From assembly GCA_028869355.1 (NCBI GenBank), contig JAGWSK010000022.1, forward strand, positions 1-13,733: a stretch of 13,733 nucleotides of DNA. Reading direction: 5' to 3'. The notes under the pieces are model-generated. The model did not search any database. It was given only the letters and a program-made list of their open reading frames with translations, and was not told the DNA's origin. Origin of the DNA: Alphaproteobacteria bacterium (GTDB taxonomy: Bacteria > Pseudomonadota > Alphaproteobacteria > Micropepsales > Micropepsaceae). A program made the position numbers and the translations under genes. The number at the start of each line of letters is the position of its first letter. Position 1 is the stretch's first letter. Of the stretch, positions 1 through 6,729 are shown piece by piece.

Positions 1-2
1 AA

Positions 3-107
3 ACAGCGACCAAAATCGTGCTCGAACAGTACAACCCGCCCAAACAGCTGGACATCCCGGCGCGCGATGTCGTTTCGATTCACAAGATCGTCGGCAGCGG
101 CGAGTAG
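3..107 (+). CDS. 3' end of an unrecognised protein (partial)
   Basis: An open frame runs from the left edge to a TAG at 105-107 and encodes 34 residues, ending in IHKIVGSGE. The stretch has mixed hydrophobic and charged residues with the pattern expected of a real protein (for example LEQYNPPKQLDIPARDVVSI), not of a shadow frame. I do not recognise the family, and too little is visible to infer a function. The gene is cut by the window edge, so its start and size are unknown. It converges on hisG across a 160-bp gap that holds the GAGAAGCGAG inverted repeat, which may act as a shared transcript end. Confidence 0.55.
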   Translation, partial: TATKIVLEQYNPPKQLDIPARDVVSIHKIVGSGE

Positions 108-267
108 ATGGGAGAAGCGAGAAAATAGAAGCGAGATTTTGGCCGACACTCCGGCCGCCTCCCATCGCGCTGCAATCGCCTCCGGCAATTTCTAATTCGC
201 GCGTGGGGCCCCGAAGCGGCACTCAGCCATCTCTCGCTTCTCGCTCCTATTTTTCTCGCTTCTCGGT
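108..267. repeat. Convergent-gap repeat copy 1 (GAGAAGCGAG family)
   Basis: The gap between the left partial gene and hisG starts with GAGAAGCGAG (112-121), AAAA and TAGAAGCGAGA (126-136). It ends with pyrimidine-rich TCTCGCTTCTC units between 232 and 264. TTTTCTCGCTTCTC (251-264) is the exact reverse complement of 112-125, so either transcript could fold a long hairpin. Between the arms is unrelated sequence with a short GGCCG/CGGCC hairpin. The same units recur at 9796-9885 and 13375-13480. Role unknown; a bidirectional terminator is possible, but there is no clear U-tract. Confidence 0.75.
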
Positions 268-1230
268 TCACGTTTTGACTGCTGCCAGCAGCCGCGCCAG
301 CGGAGGATTGGTCTCATCGAACACGTAATCGACCCGCTCAGCCGCCACGGCTCCGCGCACGCCATGCGTACGCAACAGCGCGACCGCGCGCGACAACTCC
401 TCCCGGCGGCACAGCAGCAGCGGTGCGCCATCGCGGCCCTCGATTACGCAAAACCCGGCCTGTGCAAACCGTGCGCGCAGCCTGCCATCGGTGGGTGAAA
501 AGGACCCGCGCAACAAATATGAGTTGCGTGCAAGTTCCCGCGCCGCAATCCGCGCGCAGATCCGCCCCGCCACTTCCAGCGCCGGCGCGCTCCACTGTGC
601 CTTCAGTGATGCCGCCAGTTGTGCCTGGCTCTTCAGGATCACACCGTCGTTCAGCACCTTGAGCCCATTGGCCGCGAGCGTCGCGCCGCTGGTCGTGATA
701 TCGACAATCGCCTCGGCGACTCCGGCCGCCGGCGCCCCCTCGGTGGCGCCGAGGCTTTCAACGATCCGGTAATCGGAAATTCCGTGCGCGGCAAAAAAAC
801 CGCGCGTCAGCGACAGATATTTGGTTGCAATCCGCAGCCGGTGCTTATGACGCGCATGAAAGGCCGTACATACATCATCGAGTTCCGCCATGGTCGAGAC
901 GTCGATCCAGGCCTGCGGCACTGCCACGACCACATCGGCAAAGCCGAATCCCAGCGGCTGAAGCAGCGCAACCGCATGGTTGGCATCGGCAATCGTCTCG
1001 CGGATCAGGTCCTCGCCGGTGATGCCGAAATGGACGTCGCCCGCCATCAGCGCGCCGGCGATTTCGCCCGACGACATCAGTTTGATTTCGACGCCCGGTT
1101 CGCCCGACAGCGTGCCGCGGTAATCGCGTGCCGCGGTGATCGGCTTCAGGCCCGCGTCGTCGAGGAAACCCGCGACCTGCTCCTGCAGCCGGCCCTTCGA
1201 GGGCAGCGCAAAACTCAACGCCGCGCCCAT
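268..1230 (-). CDS. hisG: ATP phosphoribosyltransferase, catalytic subunit
   Basis: HisG catalyses the first step of histidine biosynthesis in the cytoplasm, joining ATP and PRPP to give phosphoribosyl-ATP. The 320-residue product starts with the usual ALPSKGRLQE (8-17). It carries the PRPP-binding loop, EAIVDITTSGATLAANGL, at 173-190. The ATG at 1228-1230 is preceded by AAGGAG about 7 nt upstream, a strong site lying within the end of hisZ; the two genes overlap by 16 nt, which suggests translational coupling. Presence of HisZ indicates the hetero-oligomeric enzyme, yet this HisG is about 90 residues longer than the usual short form. From memory, similar-length HisG proteins occur with HisZ in some Rhizobiales. 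The tail (about 225-320) does not obviously match the regulatory domain of long HisG. Confidence 0.96.
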   Translation of the reverse strand: MGAALSFALPSKGRLQEQVAGFLDDAGLKPITAARDYRGTLSGEPGVEIKLMSSGEIAGALMAGDVHFGITGEDLIRETIADANHAVALLQPLGFGFADVVVAVPQAWIDVSTMAELDDVCTAFHARHKHRLRIATKYLSLTRGFFAAHGISDYRIVESLGATEGAPAAGVAEAIVDITTSGATLAANGLKVLNDGVILKSQAQLAASLKAQWSAPALEVAGRICARIAARELARNSYLLRGSFSPTDGRLRARFAQAGFCVIEGRDGAPLLLCRREELSRAVALLRTHGVRGAVAAERVDYVFDETNPPLARLLAAVKT

Positions 1231-2399
1231 GCAACCTCTCCTTTCAGGAAATCATGCGCGGCGAGCAGCGCTTCGTCGCGAATGGCGCAACCCACCGCCG
1301 CAATGTCGCGACCGGCGCCGAGCGTCCGCAGCAGATTGTCATAGCGGCCACCGCCGGCGATCTGCAGCGCGCCATCGGCCGCGCGGCCCCAGATCTCGAA
1401 CACGAAGCCGGTGTAATAATCGAGGTCACGGCCAAAGCGCGGCGCGAACTGCACCGCTTCGTCCGGTAATCCGAGCCGGCGCAGAATCTCCACCCGCGCC
1501 GCCATTACACCAAGCGGTCCGTCCAGCGCCACGTCGTGCCGCTTCAACAACGCCGCAAGACCGGCGAGACTCTTCTCCGCCGGGCCGGATATCGCCAACG
1601 CTTCCTCGATCACCGACAGCGCCTTGCGATCGAGCTGCAGGGAGGCTGCCTCCGCTGCCTGCTCCATCAGCCGGTCGACGATCTCTTCGCGCGTGCGGCC
1701 GGCAAAGACATCACGGGCCGCGGTTCCGGCCATCAGGTCGAGCAGTCCCGAAAGCGCGTTGCGCGCCTCGTCCTCGTCGGCCGATCCGAGATGCGCGAGA
1801 TACCCGGTCCCCGCCGGCGCTTCGCCTTTGCTGAGACGCTGTATCAGACGCGCGAAAGCCTCCGGGCGCCGGAAATGGCGCTTCAGGCGCCCGCGCCAGG
1901 CCCCTGGAACCGGCAACACGTCGAACAGGCCGGGAAACAGCGAGGCATCACCGACATGCACTGAAAAGCTTTCCAGCCCGGCGGCGCGCACCGCCTCGAC
2001 CGCAAGCGTCAGTACTTCCGCGTCCGCTTCGGCGCGATCATCCGCACCAAGATATTCAATTCCGGTCTGCAGAAACTGCCCGGAATCTTTCGCATCGCTG
2101 CTTCGCATCCGGAACACCGGGCCGTGACAGGATATCCGCGCCGGAAAACCGCCGTTGCGCGCCAGGTGCAGCCGGCACACCGGTATCGTCAGTTCGGGTC
2201 GCAGGCACAGCTCACGCCCCAGGGGATCGGTGAGCAAAAATGTCTCCTTGCGGATTTCCTCGCCCGAACGATCGAGAAAAATACCGGCCGGCTGCAGCAC
2301 CGAAGGATCGATGCGGTCGTAGCCGGCTCGCGCAAACACGCCGAGCAGCGCAGTCGCTTGCTCTTCCAGCCGCGCAATCCGCCTCGCCTCTGTACTCAT
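1215..2399 (-). CDS. hisZ: ATP phosphoribosyltransferase regulatory subunit HisZ
   Basis: HisZ is a catalytically inactive paralogue of histidyl-tRNA synthetase that binds HisG, activates it and mediates histidine feedback. The 394-residue product has a class II synthetase fold: LCLRPELTIPVCRLH in the N-terminal part and a degenerate histidine motif, DLDYYTGFVFEIWG, in the C-terminal part. It ends without the anticodon-binding domain seen in the neighbouring hisS, and this separates HisZ from a second HisRS. The ATG at 2397-2399 directly abuts the palindromic element at 2400-2611, whose last bases on this strand (GGGGAGGGTTGA) supply the only plausible ribosome-binding site. The 3' end overlaps hisG by 16 nt. 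Confidence 0.95.
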   Translation of the reverse strand: MSTEARRIARLEEQATALLGVFARAGYDRIDPSVLQPAGIFLDRSGEEIRKETFLLTDPLGRELCLRPELTIPVCRLHLARNGGFPARISCHGPVFRMRSSDAKDSGQFLQTGIEYLGADDRAEADAEVLTLAVEAVRAAGLESFSVHVGDASLFPGLFDVLPVPGAWRGRLKRHFRRPEAFARLIQRLSKGEAPAGTGYLAHLGSADEDEARNALSGLLDLMAGTAARDVFAGRTREEIVDRLMEQAAEAASLQLDRKALSVIEEALAISGPAEKSLAGLAALLKRHDVALDGPLGVMAARVEILRRLGLPDEAVQFAPRFGRDLDYYTGFVFEIWGRAADGALQIAGGGRYDNLLRTLGAGRDIAAVGCAIRDEALLAAHDFLKGEVAWARR

Positions 2400-2611
2400 T
2401 CAACCCTCCCCTTGGGGGAGGGTCGAAGATTCTGAGCCGCGGCGAAGAAGCTTCGGGGAGGGGACCGGCCACGGCCATGTCCGGCAGAGCACCGATGCTG
2501 GCGCGATCGCATTTGCGGCCCTTCCCATCGCCTGTGGCTGGTCCCCTCCCCAAAGCCACTCGCGCTCACGCGCTCGCACCTTTGACCCTCCCCCAAGAAG
2601 GGGAGGGTTGA
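2400..2611. repeat. 212-bp palindromic element between hisS and hisZ
   Basis: The element has perfect 12-bp terminal inverted repeats, TCAACCCTCCCC at 2400-2411 and GGGGAGGGTTGA at 2600-2611. Each end also folds on itself; the left end has ACCCTCCCC (2403-2411) facing GGGGAGGGT (2415-2423). A second inverted pair lies inside: 2455-2471 matches the complement of 2535-2551 at 16 of 17 positions, with GGGGAGGGGACC as its perfect core. No ORF inside looks like a protein. Nested palindromes of this kind are typical of non-autonomous intergenic repeats in alphaproteobacteria. It separates hisS (stop at 2638) from hisZ. Confidence 0.85.
2402..2423 (-). promoter_or_regulatory. hisZ ribosome-binding site inside an element-derived hairpin
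   Basis: On the hisZ strand the element ends with GGGGAGGGTTGA directly before the ATG. GGAGG matches the anti-Shine-Dalgarno sequence and sits about 6 nt from the start. The same bases form the 3' arm of a 9-bp perfect hairpin (ACCCTCCCC pairing with GGGGAGGGT, 3-nt loop). The site would therefore be closed unless ribosomes or other factors open it. The control role is inferred. Confidence 0.5.
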
Positions 2612-2637
2612 TGCGATCGTCCGGTTTCCGATCGCGT

Positions 2638-4158
2638 TCAAGAGGTCCGCCCTCCGTCCAGCATGGCACGGACGCAGGCGACCAGTTCACCACGCCTGAC
2701 CGTCTGCTGCGCCGGGCGCGCGGTCAGCCAGGCATCGCGGGTTTCCGCCGTCTTCGCCAGTTCCGCGCCGCGATTCAAATCCTTGAGTGTGATCTCGCCG
2801 CGCGCGCGTTCATCCCCGCCTTCGATCACCGCAATCGCCGCGCAGCGCTTGTCGGCATATTTGAGCTGGGCCTTCATGCCGCCATCGCCGGCATAGGCTT
2901 CGGCGCGAATGCCAGCCGCGCGCAATTCCGCAGCAGTACGGAAAGCCTCCGCCGCCGCGCCTTTATCCAGCACCAGCACGACGCAAAGCGGCGCCGCCGC
3001 GAAAGCTTGCGCACCCGCGCGCGCTTTCAGCGCCGACAGCAGCCGGCTCACGCCAATGGATATCCCGGTCGCCGGTACTTCCGCCCCGGTAAATCGCGCC
3101 ACCAGCCCGTCATAGCGCCCGCCGCCGCCAATCGAGCCAAACACGACTTTTTCATCGGCATCATTCGTCACCGGGAAGGTGAGCTGCGCCTCGAAAACCG
3201 CGCCGGTGTAATAATCCAGCCCGCGCACAATTCCCGAATCCACGCGAATGCGATCGGCGCCATAGCCGCATGTGTTCACGATACGGAGGATTTCCCCGAG
3301 GTTGGCGGCGCCGGCCTCACCCGCCGTACTGCCGGCCACCGACCGCGCCAGCCGTGGCAGCACCGACTCCGGATCACCCGCGCTTTCCTGATCGGGCACG
3401 GCAAACCCCAACACCCGCGAGATCGCTTCAGGGTTCAGTCCCGCGCCGGACGTAAAGTCGCCCGATTCGTCACGCCGCCCTTCGCCCAACAGCGCACGTA
3501 CGCCATCCACACCCAACCGCTCCAGCTTGTCGAGCGCGCGCAACACAATCCCGCGCCTGACCGGATCGGCCGCGACACCGGCTGCCTCGAGCACGCCATC
3601 GAGCAATTTGCGGCTGTTCAGCAGTATTCCGTAGTCGCCGCGCTTCAGCCCCAGCGATTCGAGGCAGTCGGCGCACATCATCAGCAGTTCTGCATCCGCG
3701 GCCGGGGCGGCCGAACCAACGGTGTCGGCGTCACATTGGATGAATTCGCGAAATCGGCCCGGGCCGGGCTTTTCATTCCGCCAGACCGTGCCGACCTGAT
3801 ACCGCCGGAAGGGCTTTGGCAGATTCTGGAAATTTTCCGCGACGTGGCGCGCCAGCGGTGCGGTCAGGTCATAGCGCAGCGACAGCCATTGCCCATCATC
3901 GTCCTTGAGCGAAAACACACCTTCATTCGGCCGGTCGGAATCGGGCAGGAATTTGCCCAAAGCGTCGGCATATTCGAATGCCGACGTCTCCAGCGCCTGG
4001 AAACCATAGGAAGCATAGACGCCGCGGATGGTGTCGAGCATGCGTGCTTCGGCCATCAGCTCGGCCTCGTCACGATCCTTGAAACCGCGCGGCAGCCGGG
4101 GCTTTGGCCGAAATGCCTTGCCCCCGGGAACCGGCGCGGACCTTTGCTCGTTCATCAT
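2638..4158 (-). CDS. hisS: Histidyl-tRNA synthetase
   Basis: This cytoplasmic class II aminoacyl-tRNA synthetase charges tRNA-His. From the ATG at 4156-4158 the product is 506 residues. LPRGF opens the core; motif 2 reads RRYQVGTVWRNEKPG (about 118-132) followed by FREFIQCDADTVG, and the histidine-binding motif is RGLDYYTG (312-319). A further motif, GGGGRYDGL, precedes the C-terminal anticodon-binding domain. Motif 2 resembles the eukaryotic (REFYQCD) rather than the E. coli form, as known for alphaproteobacterial HisRS. A GTG at 4198-4200 would add 14 residues; I prefer 4158 because family members have about 20 residues before LPRGF, although its ribosome-binding site (AGAG) is weak. It is first in a hisS-hisZ-hisG block. 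Confidence 0.95.
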   Translation of the reverse strand: MMNEQRSAPVPGGKAFRPKPRLPRGFKDRDEAELMAEARMLDTIRGVYASYGFQALETSAFEYADALGKFLPDSDRPNEGVFSLKDDDGQWLSLRYDLTAPLARHVAENFQNLPKPFRRYQVGTVWRNEKPGPGRFREFIQCDADTVGSAAPAADAELLMMCADCLESLGLKRGDYGILLNSRKLLDGVLEAAGVAADPVRRGIVLRALDKLERLGVDGVRALLGEGRRDESGDFTSGAGLNPEAISRVLGFAVPDQESAGDPESVLPRLARSVAGSTAGEAGAANLGEILRIVNTCGYGADRIRVDSGIVRGLDYYTGAVFEAQLTFPVTNDADEKVVFGSIGGGGRYDGLVARFTGAEVPATGISIGVSRLLSALKARAGAQAFAAAPLCVVLVLDKGAAAEAFRTAAELRAAGIRAEAYAGDGGMKAQLKYADKRCAAIAVIEGGDERARGEITLKDLNRGAELAKTAETRDAWLTARPAQQTVRRGELVACVRAMLDGGRTS

Positions 4159-4238
4159 GCTGCTCTGGTCGATTGGCGTTTCCCTTACCGGCTCGCCCAC
4201 AAGAGCGCAATCAACCCGCGCCGAGGGCTGGGCAACGC

Positions 4239-4252
4239 TTGATTCACATCAA
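4239..4252. promoter_or_regulatory. FNR/FixK-type box
   Basis: TTGATTCACATCAA is a perfect TTGAT-N4-ATCAA palindrome, the consensus bound by FNR/FixK-class regulators, which respond to low oxygen. Its centre (4245.5) is 73 bp before the small membrane protein at 4319 and 87 bp before hisS. A start point near 4286 would put the box at about -41, the usual activating position, leaving a leader of about 33 nt. A poor -10 candidate, ATAGCC (4273-4278), fits this. Regulator identity and target gene are inferred. Confidence 0.6.
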
Positions 4253-4318
4253 AGCCCAAATTTGGCCGCGGGATAGCCTCGTCTCACGGCTACGATATCG
4301 GCACTTGGGGACACAGTT

Positions 4319-4534
4319 ATGCATGAACATCCAATTCTTGGCACCGTGCTGTTCGTCATCGGCACGATCCTCATTGCTTCCGCTTATGCCGCAGGCAATC
4401 CAGGCGACACTGCGGAAACACTGATCGCGGGGCACGTGCTGGCGTTCAATGGAGCACTGCTCGCGGCCCTGGGTACGGGCCGGCACGCGCCGACGCGCCT
4501 GCGCAACCGCGTTTTCGCAACGACGCAGCGTTGA
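4319..4534 (+). CDS. Small two-helix membrane protein, function unknown
   Basis: This 71-residue protein has two hydrophobic segments: about 6-26 (ILGTVLFVIGTILIASAYAAG) read in overlapping parts, and about 34-53 (LIAGHVLAFNGALLAALGTG). A basic tail with several arginines follows, which would favour a cytoplasmic C-terminus. I do not recognise the family. The ATG at 4319 has GGGGA at 4307-4311, 7 nt upstream, a convincing ribosome-binding site. The gene diverges from hisS, and the gap contains the FNR/FixK-type box, so low-oxygen induction is the best guess for its control. A hairpin after it (CGGCTT at 4598-4603 with AAGCCG at 4608-4613) lacks a T-run. The CDS itself is likely real given the start signals and helix pattern. 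Confidence 0.7.
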   Translation: MHEHPILGTVLFVIGTILIASAYAAGNPGDTAETLIAGHVLAFNGALLAALGTGRHAPTRLRNRVFATTQR

Positions 4535-4621
4535 TCCCTGGAGCAGGTTGGAACAGAACCCGCGGCAGCGCAGTTTTACCGTGGATGAATTCAATTCCGG
4601 CTTTGGGAAGCCGATGTCACC

Positions 4622-4717
4622 ATGAAACTGTACGTGAGCCGTTCCTTTGGGCTTTTATGCCTCGCCGTTCTTCTGGCCTACCCGCCGGCGCTTCGCCTGC
4701 TCTCGCTTGCCGTCTGA
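4622..4717 (+). CDS. Possible 31-aa hydrophobic peptide
   Basis: ATG at 4622-4624 opens 31 codons ending in TGA at 4715-4717. The product starts MKLYVSRSF, then is hydrophobic nearly to the end (for example GLLCLAVLLAYPPALRLLSL), like a single-helix membrane peptide or a signal sequence without a mature part. GGGAAG at 4605-4610 lies 11 nt before the start, a weak ribosome-binding site. The stop lies in a 7-bp inverted repeat shared with the tpsB stop. It could equally be a decayed signal-peptide remnant or chance. No family recognised. Confidence 0.25.
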   Translation: MKLYVSRSFGLLCLAVLLAYPPALRLLSLAV

Positions 4718-4746
4718 CCGGCTTCCAGATTCACCAGGACCGGTCA
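4715..4746. repeat. Inverted repeat holding both convergent stop codons
   Basis: TGACCGG (4715-4721) and CCGGTCA (4740-4746) are perfect inverted copies 18 bp apart. The left arm starts with the stop of the 31-aa ORF, and the right arm is the complement of the tpsB stop region. The pair could form a short stem in either transcript, but there is no T-run to make it a standard terminator. Confidence 0.45.
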
Positions 4747-6552
4747 GTTCCCCACCGTCACCGAGACATGCAGCACGTCAGTGAGGGCTTTCCCCCCCGG
4801 TGGCCGCAGCAGCTCCCGCCCATAATCGACGCTGACACTGAGGAATCGTGACACTGCATAGCGCAGCCCCCCGCCGGCACCGGACAGCTCGATGCTGGCA
4901 GGCGTGCCCTGCGTCACATGCACATCGCGCACCGACCCATAATCCCAGAACACCAGAAGCTGCAGCTGGTCGGCAAATTCGGGCGGCACGAACCGCGCCA
5001 GCGGCGAGAATGGCGGCGAGCGCAATTCCTGGCTCAGGATCACGCCTTCCGAACCATTTGCAGTGCGCTCGTGATAGCCGCGCACGCTGGTCTCTCCCCC
5101 CAGACCCAGTTGCTCGGTGGGGAGAAGATTGTGATCGGCGAGCTGCCCCGTTACACGCATCACCCAGGAGGCGTTGAAGGGCAGCCGGGTGGTTTCGGTC
5201 ACCGTCAGCGTGTCATAGACATAATTCGCCGCCGCATAGGGTGAATTCGCCTGCTCCTGGAACAGTGCGGTCTTGTTCAGCGGCGTCAGGCCGCCCGGGC
5301 TGTAGACGAAATTGTTGGAAATTACCGCCTGCCCGAACAAATGGTCGAGCGCCAGATCATAGGTGACTGGAAACTGGTCAATCTCGGTGGTGACGTTGGA
5401 AACCTCCACGCCGCCGAAGCTGAGATTGTTGTTGGTGCTCTTGAAATCATAACCGAGCTGCAGGTCCTGCCCGAGATGGGTGCCCGCGCCCAGGAACGGC
5501 AAATTGAATCCCGGAAGCGTCAGGATGTAGCGCCCGCTCGCCTGACCCGATAGCCCGGTGAGCCCCAGATCCGGGCCGGCGCGCGGCGCAGTCTGGGTGA
5601 AATTGCCGAACAGCGAGAGCTTGTCGCGCCAGGGCAGCGGCGCCAGCCAGCTGAGCGTATGCGCTTCCATCGCCGCCGGCTGATTGTTGCCGAACAGATG
5701 GGCCCAGAAACTGCTGCTCGAGGTGAACTGGTATGACAGCTGCTGGTCGAGCCCGAAGGCATTGCCCCAATTGATTCCGAGATTCCACAGGTCATAGCCG
5801 AGCGCTGCCGTGCCTGTGGTGTCATATCCGGCATAGACGCGCAGCGGCAGCCGGTCCTCTGTCCTCAAGATCAGGTCGGTGTCGCCTTCGGTCGCGCTCT
5901 TCTCCGCCACGATGGTGACTTTGCGGAATGGATTTTGGTTCAGCAGAGCGAGGTCCTCGTTCAGCTTCGCCACATCGATGGCATCGCCGGGTTGGGTGCG
6001 CACATAACTTTCCAGCAGCGGCGTCGAAAACCACCGGTTTCCTTCGGCGCGCAACTGGCCGAGATGGAATTCGGTCACCACCGCCTGCACCACGCCGGAA
6101 TCGATATCCTGCGCCGGAAACACGATATCGACGAAGGGATGGTTATGCGCGGCATACCAGGCAGCGATGATCTGCGTGATCTGCCGCATACCGCCGAAGG
6201 TCAGCGGCTTGCCGAGAAACATCGCGAGTTGCGCGCGCAGTTCGGGTGCATCGGCGAGCGGCAGATTCTCGATCGTAATCCCGGGCGTGGTCACGCCGTT
6301 CATGACGATTTTGGCTGGCACATCGACCAGCACCAATCCCTTGAGCTGCTCCAGCACCTGCTGGTCTTCGGCGCCGAGCATCTGGGTTTCCATCGGGGGT
6401 GCGACGATCGCCGGCGGCGGTCCGCCGGGCGGCGGCGCCGGCTTCGGCGCCACCTGATCAAGATTCTGCGCCGCTGCCGGTCCCGCCGCTACAGCGGCGC
6501 AGAGCAGCCAGACTCCGGCAAGACTCCGCAGCCGCGATCGCCCCCCGTGCAC
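4744..6552 (-). CDS. TpsB/ShlB-type two-partner secretion transporter
   Basis: The 602-residue product looks like an outer-membrane Omp85-superfamily pore that exports a partner exoprotein (TpsA). It has a signal peptide (1-29, ending AAAQ), a Pro-rich linker (36-53), two predicted POTRA domains (about 75-165 and 166-235), then a beta-barrel of alternating residues to the C-terminus. The barrel carries VRGY (490-493), the conserved motif of the family, and FWDYG (535-539), matching the F-x-D-x-G barrel motif. Length fits FhaC/ShlB proteins. The start is GTG at 6550-6552 with AGGGGA only about 3 nt away, so the exact start is uncertain. No TpsA-like gene is in the window. Its neighbour, a divergent exported TPR protein 177 bp away, may be related in function. 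Confidence 0.88.
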   Translation of the reverse strand: MHGGRSRLRSLAGVWLLCAAVAAGPAAAQNLDQVAPKPAPPPGGPPPAIVAPPMETQMLGAEDQQVLEQLKGLVLVDVPAKIVMNGVTTPGITIENLPLADAPELRAQLAMFLGKPLTFGGMRQITQIIAAWYAAHNHPFVDIVFPAQDIDSGVVQAVVTEFHLGQLRAEGNRWFSTPLLESYVRTQPGDAIDVAKLNEDLALLNQNPFRKVTIVAEKSATEGDTDLILRTEDRLPLRVYAGYDTTGTAALGYDLWNLGINWGNAFGLDQQLSYQFTSSSSFWAHLFGNNQPAAMEAHTLSWLAPLPWRDKLSLFGNFTQTAPRAGPDLGLTGLSGQASGRYILTLPGFNLPFLGAGTHLGQDLQLGYDFKSTNNNLSFGGVEVSNVTTEIDQFPVTYDLALDHLFGQAVISNNFVYSPGGLTPLNKTALFQEQANSPYAAANYVYDTLTVTETTRLPFNASWVMRVTGQLADHNLLPTEQLGLGGETSVRGYHERTANGSEGVILSQELRSPPFSPLARFVPPEFADQLQLLVFWDYGSVRDVHVTQGTPASIELSGAGGGLRYAVSRFLSVSVDYGRELLRPPGGKALTDVLHVSVTVGN

Positions 6553-6662
6553 GCTCCCCTCGAATCACAATCCAGGCATCACATAGCAGGAACCAGACTC
6601 GATTTATTCTGATTCCGGATCAGCTCTGCCCGGCACATCGATCAAGCCAGTATTTGTATTTC

Positions 6663-6668
6663 ATTATA
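6663..6668 (-). promoter_or_regulatory. Candidate -10 box for the tpsB-like gene
   Basis: On the minus strand these bases read TATAAT, a perfect sigma-70 -10 hexamer, in an otherwise GC-rich gap. I see no good -35 at the expected distance. If used, transcription would start near 6656 and give a leader of about 100 nt. Next to it lies an inverted pair, AACAGC (6672-6677) and GCTGTT (6689-6694), that could be an operator. Confidence 0.3.
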
Positions 6669-6692
6669 GTTAACAGCGAACTCCAGCGGCTG

Positions 6693-6720
6693 TTGATCCA
6701 TAACGCTGCCCGGCTATTTT
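6693..6720 (+). promoter_or_regulatory. Candidate promoter of the TPR gene, possibly leaderless
   Basis: TTGATC (6693-6698) and TATTTT (6715-6720) are separated by 16 bp, an acceptable -35/-10 pair. The start point would fall at about 6727-6730, on or just before the ATG at 6730. No Shine-Dalgarno sequence precedes that ATG, consistent with a leaderless mRNA. This rests on weak hexamers. Confidence 0.3.
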
Positions 6721-6729
6721 TGCCTGGCC

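Noticed and set aside
2400..2611. Insertion sequence
   Set aside because: Although it has terminal inverted repeats, it is only 212 bp and encodes no transposase; target-site duplication could not be made out.
2608..4242. 544-codon plus-strand ORF opposite hisS
   Set aside because: It mirrors hisS on the other strand in GC-rich DNA, has no recognisable motif, and hisS is certain.
4598..4613. Intrinsic terminator after the 71-aa membrane protein
   Set aside because: A 6-bp stem with a 4-nt loop is present, but no T-run follows, and it overlaps the possible ribosome-binding site of the next ORF.
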